A stretch of DNA of 64,000 bases, taken from assembly GCA_039519185.1 (NCBI GenBank), contig CM076848.1, positions 128,472,371-128,536,370 of the forward strand, written 5' to 3'. Positions 24,354 to 35,313 of the stretch are shown here, piece by piece. The stretch is from Astragalus membranaceus (Eukaryota; Streptophyta; Magnoliopsida; Fabales; Fabaceae). The position numbers were made by a program, and so were the translations under genes. The notes below the pieces were generated by a model that made no database searches, had not been told where the DNA came from, and worked only from the letters and a program-made list of their open reading frames with translations. The first letter of the stretch is position 1. Every line of letters begins with the position of its first letter.

Positions 24354-27209
24354 TCAGAACCTGGAAGTAAACTTGGGATCTCGGTATGACACGATACTCG
24401 TTGGAATTCCATGTAGTCTGATAATGTTCTTCACATATTCATCTGCTAGCTTGGAAACTTTATAAGTCAAACGAACGGGAATAAAGTGGGCGGATTTAGT
24501 TAATCGGTCCACTACTACCCAAATAGAATCATTGCCGGCCCGTGACCTCGGCAAACCCATAACGAAGTCCATTGAGATATCTTCCCACTTCCAAACTGGT
24601 ACATCTAGCGGTTGTAACTGACCGCCCAGTCTTCGGTGTTCCGCCTTAACCTTCTGACAAGTTAAGCACCGAGAAACAAATTCTGCAACCTCGGCCTTCA
24701 TCCCAGGCCACCAATACATTAACTTCAAGTCTCGGTACATCTTGGTGGATCCCGGATGTACAGAGTACTGACTCCTATGACCTTCTTCCAATACTTGCCT
24801 TTTGATATCATCATCATCGGGAACACAAATTCTCCCATTAAAGCTAATCATGCCGTCACTATCCTCAGTGAAATCTGGCGATCCTCTTTGAGACTGTAAC
24901 TTCATATCAGCTCCTTGAGCTACACGGATTTGTTCCCTTAGTACACTGGCTATCCGTATATGCCGCAGCACTATGCGATCCCTCTTTCTTGCTACCTTGA
25001 GTTTCAAGTCTCCGAATGACTCCAACAAAGCCATCTCGTGAACCATTAACCTTGCCGTGTGGATAGACTTCCTGCTTAGAGCATCTGCCACCACATTGGC
25101 TTTCCCAGGGTGATACTTCAATTCGAAGTCGTAGTCCTTCAAAAATTCAGTCCACCTTCTCTGTCTGTTATTCAACTCCTTTTGGTCAAACAGATACTTC
25201 AAGCTCTTGTGATCACTAAAAACTTCGAAACGAGAACCGTAAAGGTAATGTCTCCAAATCTTTAGTGCAAACACAATAGCCGCCAACTCTAAGTCATGAG
25301 TTGGGTAATTCCGTTCATGAGTTTTCAATTGTCTAGATGTGTAGGCCACAACATGTTGATTCTGCATGAGAACACATCCTAAACCCTTCCCAGATGCATC
25401 ACTGTAAATCTGAAATCCCAATGACGGATCTAGAAGAATTAGGATCAGAGCAGAAGTTAACTTTTCTTTCAATCCAAGAAAACACTCTTCACAATCGGCA
25501 TCCCAAGTAAACAGTTGACCTTTGCGAGTCAATCGAGTAAGCGGAAGTACCAATTGTGAAAAACCTTCAATGAATCTTCTATAGTAACCAGCTAAACCCA
25601 GAAAGCTTCTGATCTCAGTCACTGACGTCGGCCGTTCCCAATTCAACACTGCTTCCACCTTGCTAGGATCAACTGCAACCCCTTCTTGGGAAATCACATG
25701 ACCCAAGAACTTTACTTCAGACATCCAAAAGTCACACTTCAACGGTTTAGCATAGAGTTTCTTTTCTCGGAGTACTCCTAGGACAAAGCGGAGATGCTGC
25801 GCATGCTCCTCAACTGACCTTGAGTAGACCAAGATATCATCAATAAAGACGACCACAAACTGATCTAGATAGGAATGAAACACTCTATTCATATAATCCA
25901 TGAATACGGCTGGAGCGTTAGTCAATCCAAAGGGCATCACCACAAACTCGTAGTGTCCGTACCTCGTACGAAAGGCAGTCTTCGGAATGTCTAAGGCTCT
26001 TACCCTGATTTGATGATACCCTGACCTTAGATCAATCTTAGAGAAAACTTTAGCACCTCGAAGTTGGTCAAGTAGATCATCTATCCTTGGTAATGGATAC
26101 TTGTTCTTGATAGTGATTTTATTTAGCTGACGGTAGTCTATGCATAATCTCATGCTTCCGTCCTTCTTCTTGACTAGCAATACCGGAGCACCCCATGGGG
26201 AAGCACTCGGTCGAATAAACTTCTTGGAAATTAATTCCTCAAGTTGGGACTTCAATTCCTTCAGTTCGAGAGGAGAAATCCTATAAGGTGCTATGGATAT
26301 TGGCCCTATACCAGGCGCCAAATCTATAGAGAATTCTACCTCTCGTTCTGGAGGCAAAGAGGAGACTTCCTCGGGAAAAACATCTAAGAATTCATTAACA
26401 ACTTGAATAGACGATAAATCCAAATCAGCTTCAGTTGATGCAGACAAAATAACAACAAAAGCTTCCGCACCTTGGAATAGAGACTGGTTGGCTGAAGCGA
26501 ATGAAATAACACCATCATCTGTAGGCAATGTATGTCCCGCTACTTCAGAAGGAAAATTAATTGCCCGATTGAAACAGTCAATAGTAATGTGATTGGAAGT
26601 CATCCAATTCATTCCCAAAACGATTTCCATTCCCCTCATAGGCAAACAGATAAAATCAACCACAAAATCCCTGCCTCCTATGGTAAGCAGACAGTTAAGG
26701 CACAATGATTGGGTTCGCACACGACCCTTTGCAGCTGTAAGAATAGATATTGGCTCAGATATAGGAGATACCACTAATCCTAACCGTTCAGCACATGCTT
26801 CTGAGATAAAGCAATGAGTAGCACCAGAGTCATACAAAATATTAACAGTTTGATTAAAGAGAGAACCTGTACCCCTTATAAGGTTATCTGCTGGTTTGAT
26901 GGTCTTAGCATCCAAAGTCTTGACTCGAGCCTGCCTAGGAGCATCAGGAGACTCCAAGAAAGCTTTTCTTGACGGGCATCTATTAGCATAATGCCCCACT
27001 TCCTTGCAAAGATAACACTGGTCCGACCTTGCCTCTGATCGACACTTTCCTGGATGATTCTTCTTGCACACTTCACACCGGCGATACCCAGAAGTGTTGT
27101 TCGACTGAATCTGCTTTCCTTTGTCTAAATTACCCTTTATACCTCGGGTTTGAAGAAGTTGACTCACTGCCCTTCTTCTTATCCTTCCAGAAATCCTTCC
27201 TCTCTGCAT
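24354..27209 (-). pseudogene. G1 pol: zinc knuckle, protease, RT, RNase H, integrase core (right copy)
   Basis: The open frame has 951 codons. A CCHC knuckle (CYLCKEVGHYANRC) lies at residues 65-78. The protease active site NILYDSGATHCF has Asp at 127. RT spans about 300-480, with PWGAPVLLVKKKDGS and catalytic FIDD at 455-458. RNase H has Asp 604 (IYSDASGKGLG), Glu 641, Asp 666 and Asp 709. The integrase zinc finger uses His 811, His 818, Cys 848 and Cys 851, and the integrase core Asp residues are 881 (SMDF) and 944 (YRDPKF). It ends at UGA right after residue 951, and the same frame continues in 23544-24347. All catalytic residues named are present, so this copy was probably functional until recently. 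Confidence 0.95.
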
Positions 27210-27951
27210 ACATTCTTTTGAGATCGCTCTCAGCTGAATGAGCTTGTTGAACCAAAGCAGGATAAGTGGTCATGGAATAAGAACTGAGACCTTGATTTAC
27301 ATCGCCTCTAAGACCTTGTCTGAACATCACCATTTTCCACTTATCATCGGGAGCGGTGGTCCCCAATTCATAGAATTGTGACAACCTCTCAAATTTTGCA
27401 GCATATTCCCCAACTGTCATCTCTCCCTGTTTCAAATTCAGAAATTCCATCTGTTTGGCAAGTCTTTGAGAGTCGGGAAAATAATGACCCAAAAATAATT
27501 CCTTGAAATTATTCCACTCAAGAGGAGTTCCTTGAGCTTGTAGCATTCTACGAGCATTAACCCACCAGGTGTGAGCATCCTCGTCCAGAGCGTTAGCAGC
27601 ACAAATTACCTTTTCTCCTTCATTGCATTGCAAGGTATCAAAGATCCGTTCCATGGCATCTACCCAGACATGGGCTTTCATTGCATCGGATCCTCCTTTG
27701 AAGGTTGGGGGTTTCATCTTCAGAAACCGAAAATACACCCTGTTGGGGTCCTCAGGTGTTGGCACATTGACTGGCTCAGCTGGTTGTGGTTGAGGCATCT
27801 GGTGCATCTGCTGCATTTGGGCCATTTGAGCCATCTGTTGCTGTTGCATTAGCATCATGTCATTCATCATCTTCTGCTGAGTCTCGATGACATTCTGCAT
27901 CCATTCTTGATGAGGATCAACAAGTGGGTTTCTCCTACCTCTTCCAGCCAT
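27130..27951 (-). pseudogene. G1 Gag capsid (right copy)
   Basis: About 273 codons from MAGRGRRNPLVDP. The N-terminus is rich in Met and Gln (MMLMQQQQMAQMAQMQQ). The capsid core has EDAHTWWVNARRML and FKELFLGHYFPDSQRLAKQ, followed by MTVGEYAAKFERLSQFYEL. This is the nucleocapsid/capsid precursor that packages element RNA. It ends in a Lys-rich tail (KDKKKGSESTSSN) at a stop (27130-27132). The zinc knuckle lies in another frame, overlapping by about 80 bases, so either a one-base mutation or, less likely, programmed frameshifting separates Gag from Pol. Confidence 0.92.
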
Positions 27952-28074
27952 GATTCTGCGAAGTATGCACAAAGTATTAAGTTGATCAGGCTCAATGTCT
28001 AATAGCATACTAAAAAAAATCAGACTTAGAAGACGTAAAAGACTCTTAACATCTAAGTCCGACTAGGTCGAACC

Positions 28075-28086
28075 GCTCTGATACCA
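28075..28086 (-). promoter_or_regulatory. Primer binding site of G1 (right copy)
   Basis: TGGTATCAGAGC on the minus strand, two bases from the LTR edge at 28089. Confidence 0.92.
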
Positions 28087-28088
28087 AA

Positions 28089-28763
28089 TGTAACAACCCG
28101 GTATTTCTAACATGTAGAGAGACCGAAGATGCACAGATTTCGGAAATTCAGAGGACACAGTTTCTGTTTCAAGTATTGGACGTACAAACTTTTTCCGAAA
28201 TAAAAACATAATCTGAATAACATTACTTCATAAATAGAAGTTTACCGGTTCCATACCGAATGGATCACAATATCCAAGTCCAAATACCAAACGGAAACAT
28301 AAAACGGTTCATATAACTCATAATCAATACAAGTTTATACAACCAATAGGACAACAAAAGAACAAAGGAGAAAATGACTAAGTCTTCAGCACCTCCAAGA
28401 GTATATCAACTACTCGTGCACAATAGTCTTCCTTTTTCCCTGCTTCTCTGAAAAACAACAAATATGGATTGGGTGAGATAACATTATCTCAGGGAGTCCT
28501 ACCGAGCCCCCTCTCTGACACTCGGTTCAATTTATTAAACTGTTAAACAATGTTTAATTAGCTACCACTAGCTATGATCGAAATGCCAAGCAAATCGTGT
28601 TCTCAGTTGTATTTTAATAGCATAGCTTAAACCGACTGCACAACTGCTAATCCCGGTAGCTAGAGCTTAACATTGGCCGACTGCACAACTGCTAATCCCG
28701 GCAATGTTAACTTATAAGCAAAAACTTAGCACAAGCCGACTGCACACTGCTAATCCCGGCAAC
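28089..28763 (-). repeat. G1 5' LTR, part next to the primer site
   Basis: 675 bp, interrupted after CCCGGCAAC by the Athila derivative. About 17 substitutions and 3 indels separate it from the matching part of the 3' LTR (hand count), more than in the rest of the LTR. Confidence 0.93.
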
Positions 28764-30047
28764 TGTTGACTCTCAATCATATGATGTAAGTTATACATTT
28801 TTAGGGCCAATTGTGCAGGTTTTTCATTGTATCACAGTCATTATCTGGGGATTTAGTCTAGTTTTAGATAATTGTAGTAGGAAGTTCATTTGTAAGTAAT
28901 TCCTTCACTTTTGGAGCTAAATTGGACTTGAAGACCTCTAATTGGTTGTGGCATCATTCGGCGAACCAGACACTTGCCCGGAAATGCAGCAAAATGGAGG
29001 GATTTGATTTATGTTCAATATCGCGTCGCGACCAGGAGGGTTCTAGACGCGACCAGGAGGAATTTTGCAAAGCCAGATGTTTCTGTCCTATTTCGCGTCG
29101 CGACCAGGAGGGTTCGCGACGCGACCCGGAGCAATTTTGCGAAGCCAGATGCTTCTGTCTTATTTCGCGACGCGACGGGCACGGGCCGCGTCGCGATGGT
29201 GCGTGAAAATTAGGGCTTTTAAAGCAGTTTCAGCGTTTTTCCTGGGGACTTCGTCTGGGGATCTGAGCCACATTTTGGAGCAGCTGGAGGGTGTGATTTT
29301 GGGGCCTTCTCACCACTTGGGAACAAGGGATTGAAGGTTCTAATGTCTTCCTTTATGTTTGTTTTCTATTTTATGTTGGTTTTTACTCTTAGGATGGATT
29401 GTAACTAATTTTCTTAGATTAGGGAGAGATGAATCTCCCAACCCTATCATGTGAACCATTGTTCTAGTCAATTTAGTTGTTATTCGATTTACTTTGTCTA
29501 AATACCTATGTTCTTAATGCTTTTCAATTACATATGATAATTGTGATGATCTAGGCTAGTGACTGCATAGGAATATGAATTAGTAGCTGGAAATTGGGTA
29601 ATTAGATCATCTGCTAGTAATCAGCATAGGGATATGTGATGGCTTAGGTGAATTCGTGTAAAATTCTCAATCGTAATGCATTACCCTTTGGCATGTCTCA
29701 CCTAAGGAATTAGGTTAGGGTCACTCTTAGGGTAATAGGGGTCTTGAGGCAAGGAATTGCCCTTGACCTTAATTAGTGAATTGAATCTAGAAATTGCATA
29801 ATTAACTTGAATTGGCTAAGGATCATGTGATAGGCGAGGTGAGAGGATTCGATCCCTAGTCGTTTTTCTCGTATTATTAATTCACGTTTGTACTGTTACT
29901 GATTACTCAAATTACCAAACCTTTACAATCTAAGAATTTACAATTTTACTATTGTTGTCAACGCGCAATCCCTGTGGAATCGACCGGTTACTTACCGTAT
30001 TTTATAACTTGCAACGACAATTGGTACACTTGCCAAAAGTCCTAACA
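28764..30047 (+). repeat. Athila-derivative 5' LTR
   Basis: 1,284 bp. Near base 260 of the LTR it carries blocks of GTCGCGACCAGGAGGGTTCG type, giving inverted GTCGCG/CGCGAC pairs (29021-29198). The rest is AT-rich. Confidence 0.93.
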
Positions 30048-30053
30048 AGTTTT

Positions 30054-30071
30054 TGGCGCCGTTGCCGGGGA
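30054..30071 (+). promoter_or_regulatory. Athila primer binding site
   Basis: TGGCGCCGTTGCCGGGGA, tRNA-Asp type, six bases after the 5' LTR. Confidence 0.9.
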
Positions 30072-30248
30072 TTGTTGACTTTTGTCGACAAGGCAAACCA
30101 ATTGATTTTTGGATTTTGAGTTTGTTTTCTTTTATCTTTAGTTACTTAAATTTGTTGATTCATAGGTGCACATATATTCTTTTTAGTCTTTTGTTAAATT
30201 TTTATTTATTATTTTAGTTGTTTAATTCTTAGTATTTAATTTTATGTT

Positions 30249-31739
30249 TTGTTGATTACTGTTTATTTTATTTCATTTAAAATGTTGAGTCTAATTTCTC
30301 TGTCTAGATACTTAGTTATTGTGTTGGACTTGTTGACGGTTTGTTTAAGTGTTGCAGAGAAGTTGTTTACGCGGGGGCAAAATTCGCAAGAATTGTTGTT
30401 TAACCCCGTGATTGAGAAAGCAGAAAAGGCAGACCGGAAGAAAGCTAAACTAGCAAGGCAACAAGCCAAAGGAGGGTCCCAGGTACACTCAACTGCAACC
30501 TCCATTCCGGAAGATGAACCAAGGCAAGAGGAAGTTATGGCCGGAATCCCACTCACAAGACGCATTCTCAATGACTTTGGGAGGAGAAATCAGGGCGTCC
30601 AGGCTTACACATTCCGACCAGCATGGGCCGCTACCTCTGACATTAAGTCTTCTGTTCTCACTGCACTAAAATCAGAGCAGTTTGTAGGGTCAGATGCTGA
30701 AGACCCCATCCAACACCTCTCCCATTTCCATGAGATTTGTGAAACCACCTATCCTGAGGGGGTTGATGAAAACTCCAAGAAAGTGCGCCTGTTTCCATTC
30801 ACTCTAACAGGCCGGGCAAAAGATTGGCTGAACACTATCCCTCCAGGAACTGTCAATGCTTGGAGTGATCTTGAAAACAAGTACCTAGAACGATTCTTCC
30901 CTATCTCCAAGTTCATCAAGAAGAGAACTGAAATCTTCAACTTTTCACAAGGGGATTCCGAGTCATTGTATGATTCCTGGGAAAGATTCAAGTTGTCAGT
31001 TCTGAAATGTCCTGGGCATGGCATAGAAGATTTTCTGCAGATGCAAACCTTCTGTTATGGATTGCACCCTCAAACCCGGATGATGTTAGATGCTTCGGCA
31101 GGAGGCTCTTTGGATACTAAAACTTGGGAGGAAGCCAAACAGCTAGTGGAGGACATGAGTTCAAATGAGTACAGTATGCAAAATGACTGTGGAGCTGTAG
31201 TTACAAAGGGTATGTTGGAGTTGGACACTAATAGTGAAATTTTGGCTCAACAAAAGCTAATGTCGCTTCAAATTGAATCTCTCACCCAACAAGTGGCTGC
31301 TGCTTTGGAAGTGAGGTCTCAAACTCCAGCAACTGCTCAAGCAATGCAAGTTCATGACCAAGGAACTTATTTGGACGATGCTCTGACACAGTGCATGCAA
31401 TTGATCAAGAACACCTTCCAATCTCTAGAGCAAGCTATGAAGGGTATGGAGAAAAACCATGAAAATGCTATGAAGAACTTAGAGGGTCAAGTTGGGGAGT
31501 TGTCAAAGAAACTTACAGAAGCATATAACAAGCTCTCTTCTGCTAGTACTAGTCACAACATTCAACAGGAAATTTGTAATGCTATTTCATTGAGAAGTGG
31601 TAGAGAGCTGAACCCTGCTGAAGTGCCCACACCCAAGCCTAGAGAAGGAAGCGGTGAAACTGAGGTGTTGAGGGAGGAGTTGACAAAGAAAAATGAAGGT
31701 GTTGAAAATGAGTTAAAAAAAAATTTGAGGGAGCCGTGA
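30249..31739 (+). pseudogene. Athila-type Gag
   Basis: The open frame has 496 codons. The first ~45 residues are hydrophobic and are probably untranslated leader; a start somewhere before NSQELLFNPVIEKAEKADRK is likely but not resolved. The capsid core runs through HFHEICETTYPEGVDE, RAKDWLNTIPPGTVNAWSDL and SLYDSWERFKLSVLKCPGHG to SAGGSLDTKTWEEAKQLVED. A long, probably coiled-coil region follows (about residues 320-440, MKGMEKNHENAMKNLEGQ). The frame closes at TGA (31737-31739), 14 bases after a run of nine A's (31715-31723). The protease continues in another frame, so an indel in that run probably split an original Gag-protease fusion. Confidence 0.88.
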
Positions 31740-32674
31740 AGTCTAACCAAAAAGAAAATTTGTTTAATGAAAATTTGCATGTAGACGAGAAGCCCAAAGA
31801 AATTCCTTCATACATAAGGTTGCCATACCCTCAAAGGAGCAAGAAGGATCAGAAAGATGAGCAGTTCTCCAAGTTTATGGATATTTTCGAACGCCTTCAA
31901 ATCAACATACCTTTTGCAGAGGCACTTGAGCAAATGCCGGTTTATGCCAAGTTCATGAAGGAGTTGTTGACAAAGAAAAGGAAGTTCAAGGGAGATGAGA
32001 CAATGGCCTTGACAGCTGAGTGTAGTGCCATTATTCAAAGAAAACTGCCTCCTAAGTTGAAAGATGCCGGGAGCTTCACCATGCCTTGTGCAATTGGTGG
32101 TGTAACCATAGACAAGACTCTTTCTGACTTAGGGGAAAGCATTAATCTGATGCCCTTGGCTATGTGGGAAAAACTTGGCGGAGGGGAGGTGAAACCGACC
32201 AACATGACGTTGCAACTTGCGGATCGGTCTATAAGGTATCCTTGGGGGGTTGTCGAAGATGTCTTGGTAAAGGTTGACAAATTCCTCTTCCCAGTGGATT
32301 TTGTGGTTCTTGACATGGATGAAGACAATGACACCCCGTTGATTTTGGGAAGACCCTTCCTAGCAACTAGTAGAGCTGAAGTTGACATGGCAGATGGAAC
32401 CTTGACCTTGAGAGTCCAAGATGAAGCTGTGAATTTTAATGAGCTAAAGTCCATATGCCCAGAGAAGGAAAAACAAGGGTATTGTGGTAGTGAGGCGCCT
32501 GATCCCATGGTTGCAAACAGAATTCGCCCCCACTCATCCCTTGAGAACTCTCTTATAGTATCGAAAGATTCTAAAAAAGCTGTGGGTATGTCTGTGGATC
32601 CTCTGCTACATTCCTCTCATGCATCATCTAGCAAGAGGAACGGCAACCTGAAAGGAAAGTGTACCCAAGAATAA
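31736..32674 (+). pseudogene. Athila-type aspartic protease domain
   Basis: 312 codons opened by a GTG that is not a credible start, so the frame is best read as the shifted continuation of Gag. It contains the conserved Athila linker FMDIFERLQINIPFAEALEQ and MPVYAKFMKELLTKKRK. The protease fold follows, with the active-site region LSDLGESINLMPL (about residue 130), FVVLDMDED and LILGRPFLAT. Family members usually have DLGAS; Glu in place of Ala beside the catalytic motif may impair activity. It ends in KCTQE at 32674 and no RT follows. Confidence 0.88.
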
Positions 32675-34029
32675 TTTAAAGAGGCATTGGAGAGGCTGAG
32701 TTCTCCACCTGAGCCAGACTGAGTCATCCTCTGACAACCGTCAAGCTAGTGACGTTAAAGAAGCGCTTAGTGGGAGGCAACCCACTGGTGAGAGCCACTT
32801 ACCATTTGTAGTACTTTATTGTACCCCATTCTGACTATATTTCGCACTTTGGTCTGTACTTATTATTATAACTTTTTCTGTGATATTGGGGCACCACTGC
32901 CCTATATTTTGTTTTTGTTTTGTTAAAGCAGCTTCAATAGTGATGATGTGTGGCATTTGGGGTCGCATGTTTGCATTTTTCCTTTTGACACTCGCACTTC
33001 AAGTGTTATCATCAAGTAATAGCAGGGGTCATGACAAACGTTGCGGAAGTTCTTTATCATCTGTGAGCAGCATCTCTCAAGTTCCATCTCTACGATCCCA
33101 ACTGTGAGGTTTGAGCCTAAACACGTTCTTATATATATTGTGTGTATTCCTTGCCAGCATTAGTCTGCAGAACTTGACATTGTGCTTAATTGTTTTTGCA
33201 TTTGATTTTCATACACACTGAGGCATTTCTTTTGGCACCCCTGAGCCTTTCAAACCACACCTAATTAATGTTTATCCTCTGCTAGCCCCTCTGAGCCTAT
33301 TGTTAAAAAAATTGTATCCTGTTTCTCTGAAAATCATAGCCTAGTTAATTCTTAACTTGGAGTTAGGTAACAAAAGCTGTGAGAGTGGGGAAATTTTTAA
33401 GTTTGGGGTTGCTCGTGGAATAGCAACAATATAAGTTTGGGGTGGTATACAAGAGAAGGAACAAGAAAAAAAATATATATATGTATATATATACATCAAA
33501 AAAAAAAGAGAAAATAAATAAATAAATAAAATCCTTCTCTTGTTTTGTTAAATGCTTTGGGAAAATGGGTGAGTAAGTGAATTGCGTGAAATTGACAAAA
33601 AGAGAGGTAGGCCTAACTCCAAGTGCAACCTACTTATCCGAATGTATCCACCCTTACCTAAGCCCCGCTATAACCCTTAAAGTCCTCAATATGTGTGTAT
33701 GCATTTCATTTGTATAGAATGATATAGAACTCTGTCAAGCCTATGAAACAATGATGCAGGTACTGTGAATTGAGTGAATACCCGAAACACCTCAAGAGTG
33801 AAACACTGGTGAGATGTGCGTACAGAGAAAACTTGAGAATGCTGCCTGCTTATGATTCGGTATTTCCAATTCAGTTGTCCTGCCACTGTATTAGGTTGAT
33901 GATGATAGTTGATGTGCTGATGTGTTTAAGGTTGATGTATTATATGTAACAGCTAAATAGAAAAAAAAACAGCCACAGTCTGAATTGATTGTTTGCTTGA
34001 GGACAAGCAAAAGTTTAAGTTTGGGGTTG
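32675..34029 (+). other. Non-coding 3' region of the Athila derivative with polypurine tract
   Basis: No long frame is present. It holds a conserved Athila box, GACGTTAAAGAAGCGCTTAG followed by TGGGAGGCAACCCAC (32751-32785). Three AAGTTTGGGGT polypurine motifs occur at 33399-33410, 33433-33445 and 34017-34029, and the last directly abuts the 3' LTR. An A/T simple repeat lies at about 33468-33530. The extra polypurine-like motifs could be internal priming sites or relics. RT-RNase H-integrase would normally lie before this tail. Confidence 0.8.
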
Positions 34030-35308
34030 TGTTGACTCTCAATCATATGATGTAAGTTATGCATTTTTAGGACCAATTGTGCAGGTTTTTCATTGTATCA
34101 CAGTCATTATCTGGGGATTTAGTCTAGTTTTAGATAATTGTAGTAGGAAGTTCATTTGTAAGTAATTCCTTCACTTTTGGAGCTAAATTGGACTTGAAGA
34201 CCTCTAATTGGTTGTGGCATCATTCGGCGAACCAGACACTTGCCCGGAAATGCAGCAAAATGGAGGGATTTGATTTCTGTTCAATATCGCGTCGCGACCA
34301 GGAGGGTTCGCGACGCGACCAGGAGGAATTTTGCAAAGCCAGATGTTTCTGTCCTATTTCGCGTCACGACCAGGAGGGTTCGCGACACGACCCGGAGCAA
34401 TTTTGCGAAGCCAGATGCTTCTGTCTTATTTCGCGACGCGACGGGCACGGGCCGCGTCGCGATGGTGCGTGAAAATTAGGGATTTTAAAGCAGTTTCAGC
34501 GTTTTTCCTGGGGACTTCGTCTGGGGATCTGAGCCACATTTTGGAGTAGCTAAAGGGTGCGATTTTGGGGCCTTCTCACCACTTGGGAACAAGGGATTGA
34601 AGGTTCTAATGTCTTCCTTTATGTTTGTTTTCTATTTTATGTTGGTTTTTACTCTTAGGATGGATTGTAACTAATTTGCTTAGATTAGGGAGAGATGAAT
34701 CTCCCAACCCTATCATGTGAACCATTGTTCTAGTCAATTTAGTTGTTATTCGATTTACTTTGTCTAAATACCTATGTTCTTAATGCTTTTCAATTACATA
34801 TGATAATTGTGATGATCTAGGCTAGTGATTGCATAGGAATATGAATTAGTAGCTGGAAATTGGGTAATTAGATCATCTGCTAGTAATCAGCATAGGGATA
34901 TGTGATGGCTTAGGTGAATTCGTGTAAAATTCTCAATCGTAATGCATTACCCTTTGGCATGTCTCACCTAAGGAATTAGGGTCACTCTTAGGGTAATAGG
35001 GGTCTTGAGGCAAGGAATTGCCCTTGACCTTAATTAGTGAATTGAATCTAGAAATTGCATAATTAACTTGAATTGGCTAAGGATCATGTGATAGGCGAGG
35101 TGAGAGGATTCGATCCCTAGTCGTTTTTCTCGTATTATTAATTCACGTTTGTACTGTTACTGATTACTCAAAATACCAAACCTTTACAATCTAAGAATTT
35201 ACAATTTTACTATTGTTGTCAACGCGCAATCCCTGTGGAATCGACCGGTTACTTACCGTATTTTATAACTTGCAACGACAATTGGTATACTTGCCAAAAG
35301 TCCTAACA
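34030..35308 (+). repeat. Athila-derivative 3' LTR
   Basis: 1,279 bp, ends TGTTGACTC...CCTAACA. It differs from the 5' LTR by about 15 substitutions and loss of 5 bp near 34978 (hand count). The fragment after 35313 is G1 LTR again. Confidence 0.93.
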
Positions 35309-35313
35309 ACAAC

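Larger units (their letters stand above)
13668..31082. repeat. 17,415-bp tandem duplication unit (right copy); left copy ends at 13667
   Basis: Bases 1-13667 and 17416-31082 are co-linear with a constant offset of 17,415. All long open frames translate identically, and I saw one base difference (698/18113). After 31082 the Athila gag continues normally, while after 13667 it jumps into antisense G2 integrase. The duplicated block is therefore 13668-31082 and the novel joint is 13667|13668. The start of the left copy would lie about 3.7 kb left of the window. It could be a genuine recent duplication or an assembly duplication. Confidence 0.9.
28764..35308 (+). mobile_element. Athila-type non-autonomous element encoding only Gag and protease
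   Basis: This is a 6,545-bp element with LTRs at 28764-30047 and 34030-35308 (ends TGTTGACTC...CCTAACA), an Athila primer site, a Gag-protease coding region, a 1.35-kb non-coding tail and the polypurine tract AAGTTTGGGGTTG. No reverse transcriptase, RNase H or integrase is present. The flanking duplication is GCAAC (28759-28763) versus ACAAC (35309-35313), one mismatch. The uninterrupted target is visible in the G1 3' LTR at about 21588-21596. LTRs differ at roughly 1.2% of sites plus a 5-bp deletion by hand count, slightly less than the two LTRs of its host. It resembles the class called TR-GAG. Confidence 0.9.
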
